Assembly (NCBI RefSeq): GCF_946478785.1 | Contig: NZ_CAMLDD010000006.1 | Span: forward strand, 183,340 to 247,339 | Direction of reading: 5' to 3' | DNA: 64,000 bases | Origin: an uncultured Flavobacterium sp. | GTDB taxonomy: Bacteria > Bacteroidota > Bacteroidia > Flavobacteriales > Flavobacteriaceae | Part shown: piece by piece, positions 36,569 to 43,798 of the stretch | Layout: each line of letters opens with the position of its first letter | Position numbering within the stretch: position 1 is the stretch's first letter | Program-made: the position numbers and the translations under genes | Notes under the pieces: generated by a model | Database searches by the model: none | What the model saw: only the letters and a program-made list of their open reading frames with translations | What the model was told of the DNA's origin: nothing

Positions 36569-37477
36569 ATGAATAATAAGGAAGGCAATAATAAAAGAGG
36601 CGGATCGAGACCAAATAGCTCCAGATCAAACTCAAGCAAGCCAAAACCTCCTATGGCAAAGCGTGCTCAAGGGCCGAAAAAAGTGAAGCCAGCTGTTAAG
36701 GCAGCGGAAGAAGAGAAAGCAGAAAAACTTAAAAAACAGAATCAGGCTCCGAAAAGACAAAAAGCAGCAGACGAAATTCGTTTAAACAAATATATTTCGA
36801 ATTCTGGTGTTTGTTCGCGTCGTGATGCTGATATATACATTCAGTCCGGAAATGTTAAAGTAAACGGTGTTCCGGTTACTGAAATGGGATATTTAGTAAA
36901 ATTGAATGATGTTGTAAACTTTGACGGTGTTGTTTTGACTCCTGAAAAGAAAGAATATATCTTATTGAACAAACCTAAAAACTTTACAACGGCTCTTGAC
37001 GAAGGTCAGGAATACCGTAATGTTTTGGAATTAGTTCGCGGCTCTACAACGGCAAAAATTGCTCCGATTGGGAGAATGGACAAGAACACAACCGGTTTAT
37101 TGTTGTTTACTAATGATACTGATATGATTCGTAAGTTTACTTTACCGAGTCAGAAATCGTCTAAAATTTATCAGGTTTCATTGGATAAAAATTTGAAATT
37201 TGAGGATTTGGAAAAAATCAGCAAAGGTTTGGTTTTAGATGGACACCGTGTTTTTGTTGAAGAAATCAGTTATATCGAAAAAGAAGCAAAAAGTGAAGTG
37301 GGCCTTAAATTACGTTCATCGAATGTAAAAGTGGTTCGCGCTATTTTCGAAAACTTTGACTATGATGTTTTACGTATTGACCGTGTATCTTTTGCAGGTT
37401 TGACCAAAAAGAATTTACCAAGAGGCAACTGGCGCTTTTTGACGGATCAGGAAATTATCAATTTGAAGAACGTTTAA
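36569..37477 (+). CDS. 23S rRNA pseudouridine synthase, RluB/RsuA family
   Basis: The enzyme converts specific uridines of rRNA to pseudouridine. Residues 1-70 form a disordered basic tail (Ser/Lys/Pro-rich, with repeated SRSN and KPKP-like stretches) typical of flavobacterial members. An S4 RNA-binding domain follows (IRLNKYISNSGVCSRRDAD, about 70-88). The catalytic domain has PIGRMDKNTTGLLLFTND near 172-189, with the Asp of GRMDKNT as the nucleophile. At 302 aa its length fits. It has its own -7 box and terminator, so it is separate from the isoprenoid operon. RluB versus RluE/F cannot be fixed by eye. Confidence 0.9.
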   Translation: MNNKEGNNKRGGSRPNSSRSNSSKPKPPMAKRAQGPKKVKPAVKAAEEEKAEKLKKQNQAPKRQKAADEIRLNKYISNSGVCSRRDADIYIQSGNVKVNGVPVTEMGYLVKLNDVVNFDGVVLTPEKKEYILLNKPKNFTTALDEGQEYRNVLELVRGSTTAKIAPIGRMDKNTTGLLLFTNDTDMIRKFTLPSQKSSKIYQVSLDKNLKFEDLEKISKGLVLDGHRVFVEEISYIEKEAKSEVGLKLRSSNVKVVRAIFENFDYDVLRIDRVSFAGLTKKNLPRGNWRFLTDQEIINLKNV

Positions 37478-37500
37478 AGCATAAAGATCAGAATAATATA

Positions 37501-37536
37501 AAAAACCCTAATTCATCAAGGTGAAGTAGGGTTTTT
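37501..37536 (+). terminator. Intrinsic terminator of rluB
   Basis: AAAAACCCTA and TAGGGTTTTTT flank a 14-nt interior with partial pairing, 23 bp past the rluB stop. Confidence 0.8.
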
Positions 37537-37578
37537 TGTATTTTCATGAAGATTCTAAATGAAAACTTATTCTTAAAT

Positions 37579-37614
37579 AAAAAGCCGAAAGAAGTATAAC
37601 TCCTTTCGGCTTTT
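37579..37614. terminator. Bidirectional terminator between rluB and the DUF4374 gene
   Basis: AAAAGCCGAAAG and CTTTCGGCTTTT form a strong hairpin with A/T tracts on both sides. It should terminate the minus-strand receptor operon. Confidence 0.85.
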
Positions 37615-37632
37615 GCTATAAAAAAGAATTAG

Positions 37633-38973
37633 TTAAAACACACCAATATAATGATTTCCCGGTTTGTTGATTAATTTAGCACCTTTAGTAACAACATTTG
37701 TTTTACTGTTGACAATGTAGATGTTACCATCTTTCCCTACAGGAGTAATAGCAATGAAAACCTCATCTCCATTCACTACAAATCCTTGATATTGACCAAA
37801 ATCAAGATCTGCGTCATAAGGAATTCCGGTTACAAGTTCAGCTTTTTTATTGTTCAAATCTACGCGGGCAACAAATCCTTGGTTGTTAGCGTTTGCATGT
37901 GTATAAAGCACATAAGCAATTCCGTCACCAGCATATCTCCATGCGTCTATGTAAGTACCTGTAACGCCCAATGCTGTATCTAAACTAAAATCATAAGAGT
38001 TGTCATACTGATTGTTTTGATTAATTTTTAAGAAACGTGAACCATTTGTATCATTTTGAGTGGCCTGATAGATGTTTCCGTCTTCTGCCAAGAAGTTATT
38101 AAAACTACGGTAACCATTTGTATTTCCATCACTAAGCGTGGAAGAGATTATTGTAGGGTTTTCTAATGAAGGATAATCTACCACAAGTGATTTCGCTGAA
38201 ATTTTTGTAAAAGTTGTACCTGCTGGGTGAGCTGCTCCAGTTGCAGGATCATGCTTCCCTTTTGCAACTCCAATGATTAATTTGTTACCTGCTTTATTCA
38301 ATACAGGACCATCTAAACGAGAAATATAATGTCCTAAAGCTTCTTCAGATGGTGATAGAGGAAGTTCGTATTGTTTGTAACCATTAATCAAAACATCTTG
38401 TAGATGTAAAGCCAGCACAGTTGCTTTTCCTCTTGAATGTTTGTATGTTTTTCCGTCAGCCTCAGTTGTTACTTTAACACCAGAAAGATTTACCGCAACT
38501 CCTGTTTTGTCACCGTCAAATAATTTTACCCATCTTGGAGATGTTGTAGCATAATCAGAGATGTTTACAGTAACATCTGATTGTACCATTTTTTTTCCTC
38601 CACCTACAGCATATCTTGAAAATTCACCTCCGTCAGGACCTGTATAAGCAATGTTAAATAGGGTGGCTCCATCTTCTGATGATTGCAAACGTGCTGTTCT
38701 TTGTGATTTCACATGAAAACCATCATCATAAGCATTAATTGACTTTTCAGGGTTTTTAGCATCATCTACACTAACTGCATATACCATAGTACCTCCATTT
38801 CCATCTCCTGGATTAGTTCCCATCAACGCACCAGCTACAGTAATCCAGCGACTACTGTTTCCTAAATCTGGCTCATATCCACCATCATTATTATTGTCAC
38901 TGCTGCAACTGGTTAAAGCGAGTCCTGCTAATACAGCAGTGCTCATAAAAAATTTTGAAATTTGAGTTTTCAT
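37633..38973 (-). CDS. DUF4374 lipoprotein, XusB-like siderophore-binding candidate
   Basis: The 446-aa product has a lipoprotein signal (LALTSCSSDN, Cys near 23) and a beta-propeller-like DUF4374 body with repeated DNNYxxSxDFS-like and GDGIAYVLYTH blades. In Bacteroides the DUF4374 protein XusB captures ferric siderophores made by other species, next to the receptor XusA. Here it follows a TonB receptor gene by 10 bp on the same strand, which supports a surface iron-siderophore partner. The link to XusB is from memory. Expression is probably controlled by the divergent AraC regulator. Confidence 0.85.
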   Translation of the reverse strand: MKTQISKFFMSTAVLAGLALTSCSSDNNNDGGYEPDLGNSSRWITVAGALMGTNPGDGNGGTMVYAVSVDDAKNPEKSINAYDDGFHVKSQRTARLQSSEDGATLFNIAYTGPDGGEFSRYAVGGGKKMVQSDVTVNISDYATTSPRWVKLFDGDKTGVAVNLSGVKVTTEADGKTYKHSRGKATVLALHLQDVLINGYKQYELPLSPSEEALGHYISRLDGPVLNKAGNKLIIGVAKGKHDPATGAAHPAGTTFTKISAKSLVVDYPSLENPTIISSTLSDGNTNGYRSFNNFLAEDGNIYQATQNDTNGSRFLKINQNNQYDNSYDFSLDTALGVTGTYIDAWRYAGDGIAYVLYTHANANNQGFVARVDLNNKKAELVTGIPYDADLDFGQYQGFVVNGDEVFIAITPVGKDGNIYIVNSKTNVVTKGAKLINKPGNHYIGVF

Positions 38974-38983
38974 ATTGTATTAT

Positions 38984-41212
38984 TTAAAAATTATTAATAG
39001 TATAGTTTAATTTTAGATAAAATGCTCTGCCAGGTTTTTGTGCGGCAAAGTTGTCATAGGCCTCTCGGTTGAATATGTTTTTAGCATCAAAACTCAGTAT
39101 GATTTTTTTGCCTGGAAATATATAGCTCAAACCTAAATCTTGTATAAATTGAGTAGGAGTCATATAATTGTCTGATTCTACCCAAATGGTATTATAGGGT
39201 GCTACATATCCGCAATAATAAAATAAGTTTAGAATAGCTTTTTCCTGAAAAAGGTTTTTTAACGTATACTGAACATTACCATTGGCAGTAAAGAAAGGTT
39301 CGTTAGGTATCTGTACATTATATCTGTTACTGATCTTTTCGCCATTAAATTTACTCTTGAAAAGGGAATTAAATTTTGAAAGATTAAATCTAATATCTAG
39401 ATTTTTAAAGCCATAATTCATTTCTGCTTCAAATCCAATGGCCTGGCTGGCGGCAAGATTTTCAAATGGAAAAGTTTCGATATTATTTACTGGTCTGTCA
39501 TTCGATAAAGCCACAATTTTGTCTTTTGTATCTCTTATAAATCCCGTTGCAGAAAGTGAAATACGGTGGTCATTTATTTTATATGAATCGAGACGAAATC
39601 CTAAATTGAAATTATTACTGATTTCTGGTCTAAGATTAGGGTTTCCAACTAAATTTTCGCCCTGGTCGCCAAAAACTTGTGATTCTGAAGGCATTCTTAC
39701 CGCCTGCTCTGCTGAAGCAATAATGAATAAATTTGGGGTAACAGCATAAGAAGTTGCAATACCATATCCTGTTGTTGTTCTGGTGTCATTAGTAATTTGC
39801 TCCACTCTTACATTCTGCCCGTTTACCACTTGTGCTTTTGGGTCTATTCTTTCTACTTTCTGGCTATAATATTTACCGAAAAAGTTGGCTTTTAAACGGG
39901 AATTGAAAGCCTGCATTTCATAACCCAATGAAAATACATTTTTTGTAATATTACTTGTTGCCTGATAATTGTTTTCAAGAATTGTTAGCAAAGCGTCATA
40001 ATCTTCTCTGTCCGCAATATAAAATAAATGGTTAAATTCTAATTTATGATTGGTCGCAATTCGATATTGCAAATCAGATCGAATATTGGTTATTTTTCGA
40101 TCAATAGTACTCATTGTTGGCCTTCCTTGTTGTGCTCCACTTTGAGTTAGTATAGGTTTTCCATATAAATCAAGAACCTTTTCATTATACCAGTTGTAAG
40201 CCCATTTTACAGTATCCTGAATATACTGCGTTCTGTTGCTGTGTACACCATTAAGAGTGAACTCTAATCCTTTGGTAAAAAGGTTTTTCTTATTGTAATT
40301 TAACGTTAATATGTTTGATTCTGATTCTGTAAACCTTCCTTTGTATGGGGTTGCCATATATTGACCGTGTTGCACTTCTTTGTATGCTTCAGAACCTGTA
40401 TAACCAATCATAAAATTATTTGCCCATTTTACATCTGTATATCCCAGTTCAAAACGAGAACCATAGGAACGAAACGCATCGTTAAAGCGTTTTGCCCTAA
40501 CTCTTTCTTCTCTACCGTTTGGCTGTTTGTTTTTTACAAATTTCCCCCATACTTCATAATTATTATCTGAATAACTAAAAAAACCGGACCCTCTTGCAGT
40601 GAAACCAGTTTTCTCATCCCGATACATTCCGCTAATGTCTGATTGTACCGTATTGAATGAGCCATAAGAAGTTGAAACATTCAAATTGTTTTTCAATCCA
40701 CCTTTTTTAAGAATTACATTAATGGCGCCTCCAAGGAAATCACCAGATAAATGTGTTGGCAAAACACCTTTATAAACTTCAATTCGTTCTATCAATGCTG
40801 GTGGAATAGTATTTAAATTAAAAGACGAGCCATAAGTACTAATATCTATTCCATCAATAAAGATTCCGACAGAACTACCGGCCATTCCATTCAGGTTATA
40901 TTCAACAAACGACCCTAAACCACCTGCTTGGCGCACTCTTACACCGGCACTTTGATTTAATAATTCGTTAGTTTGAATATTTCTTAGAGATGCTTCTTTA
41001 GTTTCTATTACATTAACGGCAAAACCTTGCGTTTCTATTTTTTGCTTTTTAGATTTTCCCTGAACTTCTACATTCTCCAAGGCTTCCACACCTGCATCTT
41101 TATTATCTGCTTTTTCCGTTTTATTATCCTTTTTCTTAATCACATTCTCTTGTGAAAAAACAGAGAGAAACATTAAAATGAATAGAAAGGAAAAGATATA
41201 TTTGTTATTCAT
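38984..41212 (-). CDS. TonB-dependent receptor, probable siderophore importer
   Basis: This 742-aa outer-membrane receptor has a signal peptide (1-20, ending SVFSQ) and a short Lys/Asp-rich linker. The plug carries LNQSAGVRVRQAGGLG, FIDGIDISTYGS and PALIERIEVYKGVLP, and a 22-strand barrel ends in YLKLNYTINNF. The CarboxypepD domain of SusC proteins is absent, as usual for siderophore or metal receptors. It is transcribed ahead of the DUF4374 lipoprotein gene and divergent from an AraC-family gene, with two direct repeats just upstream of its promoter. Iron-siderophore uptake is the likely role. Confidence 0.88.
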   Translation of the reverse strand: MNNKYIFSFLFILMFLSVFSQENVIKKKDNKTEKADNKDAGVEALENVEVQGKSKKQKIETQGFAVNVIETKEASLRNIQTNELLNQSAGVRVRQAGGLGSFVEYNLNGMAGSSVGIFIDGIDISTYGSSFNLNTIPPALIERIEVYKGVLPTHLSGDFLGGAINVILKKGGLKNNLNVSTSYGSFNTVQSDISGMYRDEKTGFTARGSGFFSYSDNNYEVWGKFVKNKQPNGREERVRAKRFNDAFRSYGSRFELGYTDVKWANNFMIGYTGSEAYKEVQHGQYMATPYKGRFTESESNILTLNYNKKNLFTKGLEFTLNGVHSNRTQYIQDTVKWAYNWYNEKVLDLYGKPILTQSGAQQGRPTMSTIDRKITNIRSDLQYRIATNHKLEFNHLFYIADREDYDALLTILENNYQATSNITKNVFSLGYEMQAFNSRLKANFFGKYYSQKVERIDPKAQVVNGQNVRVEQITNDTRTTTGYGIATSYAVTPNLFIIASAEQAVRMPSESQVFGDQGENLVGNPNLRPEISNNFNLGFRLDSYKINDHRISLSATGFIRDTKDKIVALSNDRPVNNIETFPFENLAASQAIGFEAEMNYGFKNLDIRFNLSKFNSLFKSKFNGEKISNRYNVQIPNEPFFTANGNVQYTLKNLFQEKAILNLFYYCGYVAPYNTIWVESDNYMTPTQFIQDLGLSYIFPGKKIILSFDAKNIFNREAYDNFAAQKPGRAFYLKLNYTINNF

Positions 41213-41278
41213 GAAATTTTAGTTAATTTTTTAACAGAAATTTATCCTTAATTAGACTTATTATAAATAAATTTGCTG

Positions 41279-41286
41279 CAAAAATA
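41279..41286 (-). promoter_or_regulatory. -7 element of the siderophore-receptor operon
   Basis: On the minus strand the box reads TATTTTTG and matches TAnnTTTG. It lies about 67 bp before the receptor ATG. No TTG is present at -33, which suggests dependence on an activator bound at the adjacent direct repeats. Confidence 0.55.
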
Positions 41287-41313
41287 CTCGTGCAGGGCAT
41301 AAAATAAATAGGG

Positions 41314-41354
41314 AAAAACGGATTATTATTTTGTAAAAACGGATTATTATTTTG
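41314..41354. promoter_or_regulatory. Tandem 20-bp direct repeats, candidate AraC operator
   Basis: The 20-bp sequence AAAAACGGATTATTATTTTG occurs at 41314-41333 and again at 41335-41354 without mismatch, a 21-bp period (two helical turns). AraC-family activators typically bind direct half-sites about 21 bp apart. The near edge is about 40 bp upstream of the predicted receptor transcription start. The second copy includes the TTG start codon of the AraC gene, suggesting autoregulation. Confidence 0.7.
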
Positions 41355-42407
41355 AAATTTAAATCTACTATTTTAGGGCAGGAAGAGCCATTTATAAACA
41401 TAAAAGCAGACGCTTTCACTCAAAAGAGTCATTTCACTGAAGAAAGTATCAGTATAAAAAATGAACATTTAGGAGAAATTACAAGCATAAATCTGATTTC
41501 TGATGCCATTTTGATTATTGATATTCAAATGTGTTTTTCGACTGTCCAAAGGATCATGACAGAAATGACAGGTGAATCTGTAGTACTGAATTTTATTTGC
41601 TGCAATAATGTGGAAGCAGCTATTGAAAATGTAGAGAGTGAAAAGTACACCACAGAAAACACACATAACATCCTATACACTTCGAAATTAAATGCAACAT
41701 TTAAAATTCCCGCTCACGAAGAAATAAATTACCTTTCTATTATTCTGTCTCCCGATTTTTATTCTGAATTAATTAACGAAGACTGGACGGTTCACGAAAA
41801 ATTCTCAAAAAACATTGTACAAAAAAAATCCGGCTATATAACCCCTAAATACCTTCCTTTCAATGCTGGCATTCACTGGGTGCTTCATGAAATAAAAAAT
41901 TGTAAATACGAGGGTTCTATGAAGAAAATGTATCTGGAAGCCAAAATAAGAGAACTTTTAATTTTACAGCTGGAATCATTAAAAGAAACTCAAAACAAAA
42001 CTGCTGTTGATGAAAAGGATTTTAAAAAACTGCTGGAAGCCAAAAAAATCCTGGAAGAAAATTTTACAAATGCCCCAACCCTGTCAGAGCTTTCAAGATT
42101 AATTTCGCTGAATGAGTTTAAACTGAAAAAGGGATTTAAGGCTTGTTTTTCAACTACAATAAAAAGCTATGTGACTAAACTCAGAATGGAACATGCCAAA
42201 AAATTATTTAAGGATAATGGCTCAAATGTTGGTGAAGTAGCCTATAAATGTGGGTATAAGGATGTATCTCATTTTTCAGCCGCTTTCAAATTATTTTATG
42301 GTTTTACACCCATAAGTTTTAAGAAAATCAATATTTTCACAAAATTACATTTTATATTATGGGAGTTCATTGATGTGTTTGCCGTAATAGATCCTTTTAT
42401 AATTTAA
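41352..42407 (+). CDS. AraC-family transcriptional regulator
   Basis: The 351-aa product has an unrecognised N-terminal sensory half (about 1-240). The C-terminal AraC double helix-turn-helix spans about 245-335, with PTLSELSRLISLNEFKLKKG and the second-motif VGEVAYKCGYKDVSHFSAAF followed by YGFTPISFKK. A 25-residue hydrophobic tail after this motif is unusual. The only plausible start is TTG at 41352, because an in-frame TAA lies at 41334 and no ATG occurs in frame near the 5' end. Divergent orientation from the receptor operon makes it the probable regulator, like PchR-type siderophore-responsive activators. Confidence 0.88.
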   Translation: MKFKSTILGQEEPFINIKADAFTQKSHFTEESISIKNEHLGEITSINLISDAILIIDIQMCFSTVQRIMTEMTGESVVLNFICCNNVEAAIENVESEKYTTENTHNILYTSKLNATFKIPAHEEINYLSIILSPDFYSELINEDWTVHEKFSKNIVQKKSGYITPKYLPFNAGIHWVLHEIKNCKYEGSMKKMYLEAKIRELLILQLESLKETQNKTAVDEKDFKKLLEAKKILEENFTNAPTLSELSRLISLNEFKLKKGFKACFSTTIKSYVTKLRMEHAKKLFKDNGSNVGEVAYKCGYKDVSHFSAAFKLFYGFTPISFKKINIFTKLHFILWEFIDVFAVIDPFII

Positions 42408-42420
42408 ACTTTGTAATTAC

Positions 42421-42447
42421 AAAAAAAGCCCTGAATTGGGCTTTTTT
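42421..42447. terminator. Bidirectional terminator between araC-like and DUF4407 genes
   Basis: AAAAAAAGCCC and GGGCTTTTTT with a short CTGAATT-type loop form a hairpin with A and T tracts on either side, between convergent genes. Confidence 0.85.
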
Positions 42448-42464
42448 GTTTTATCAGTTGTATT

Positions 42465-43565
42465 CTAAAAAGTGTTTTTTTGTTTTTCGACAAAACTATT
42501 AGACTGAAGTTCCAGCAGTTCAGATGCATTTTTTCGCTGTAAATCGTAAAGATTCTTATCTTCTGCAATATCAGCATATACTTTATCATGCATTGACGCG
42601 CTGGTATTTATCAAGAGTTCACGCTGGTATTTATTTTGTGTCAAAGTAGCTTTCATAGCTGTTTCGGCTTCTTCCTGTTTAAAATCGAATTCGCCTTTTG
42701 ATGCCAGTAATTTTGCAATAATTGGAGAAGTCTCAATTGCTAAAAACAATAACATTATAAAAAACGATGGAAGCCAGGGCAATTTATTCAAAGCATTAAT
42801 ACGTGCCATTAAGCCGTCAAAACCTTCTATGATGGGCTGTGTCTGCGAAACCTTTTTATCCAAATCGGCCTGTAGTTGTTTACCTGTTTTTTCTTTTTCG
42901 GCAATTTTGGCTTCATTAGCTGTTTTTAAAGCTGCAAATTCTTGTAAAGAAGCGTCATGTTTTTCACGCTTTTCCTTATAAACTGGACCTTTTCCTAATT
43001 TCTTAGTTCCTGCAGTTCCTTCTGCTTCGGTAATATATGTCGAATAAAGCGCATTCACTTCTTTCTCTTTCTTTAAAATATCAGCTTTTAAGGCTGCAAT
43101 TTCAGCCTTGTTTTTATCTAAATCCGATTGGAAATAAGTGCCAATTTGTTTTTTATTCGCCAATTCCATTTCGTTTTTTTCTTTCAATAAGACTGTGTTG
43201 ATTTCTTTTTCGAAAATTTTAATTTCTAATGGCTTTGAAATTACGATTGCAATGATAATGGCCAGCATGATTCGGGGAGTCGCCTGTAGAAATTCATCCA
43301 TAAAACGATCTCTTTTTTTAATTGTCGAAACAATAAAACGGTCTAAATTAAAGATGAGCAAACTCCATACAAACCCAAAAATTATGGCAGGATAAATAGA
43401 GTCAAAAACAGTAAAAAGCGCATAAGCACTGGCCAGAAAAGCCATAACCGCAGTAAAAAAAACAGTGGCGCCAATACCAACATATTTGGTTTGTTCGCCT
43501 TCTGAACAGCCTTCGAGAAGATCCTTATCCGCTCCGGAACAAAGGATAAAAAATTGTTTTAACAT
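42465..43565 (-). CDS. DUF4407 membrane protein
   Basis: The 366-aa inner-membrane protein of the DUF4407 family begins MLKQFFILCSGADKDLLEGC. There are two helices at about 30-75, one near 95-115 and one near 260-280. Between them (about 120-245) is a long charged coiled coil, presumably periplasmic, rich in Lys, Glu and Ala. The motif NLDRFIVSTIKK in the second cytoplasmic loop is a family signature. No function is established for the family. The gene stands alone between two convergent or divergent neighbours. Confidence 0.85.
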   Translation of the reverse strand: MLKQFFILCSGADKDLLEGCSEGEQTKYVGIGATVFFTAVMAFLASAYALFTVFDSIYPAIIFGFVWSLLIFNLDRFIVSTIKKRDRFMDEFLQATPRIMLAIIIAIVISKPLEIKIFEKEINTVLLKEKNEMELANKKQIGTYFQSDLDKNKAEIAALKADILKKEKEVNALYSTYITEAEGTAGTKKLGKGPVYKEKREKHDASLQEFAALKTANEAKIAEKEKTGKQLQADLDKKVSQTQPIIEGFDGLMARINALNKLPWLPSFFIMLLFLAIETSPIIAKLLASKGEFDFKQEEAETAMKATLTQNKYQRELLINTSASMHDKVYADIAEDKNLYDLQRKNASELLELQSNSFVEKQKNTF

Positions 43566-43798
43566 GATTGATGATTTTTGATTGATTGATAAGGCAAATT
43601 TAACGCCAAAAATTTAATTCTGATGTAATTAGTTGATTTGTTTTTAGTTGTGAATCAATTATTTGTCTCTTTAAATGTTATTTAAACATTAATCCAATTC
43701 TGTTTTACAAGACGAATCATAACAGTATGTTAATTTTTTTTAAGGAGTTTAATAATACTAAGGTTTTAGTTTCGCACCAAAATTAAACCAAAAACAAA

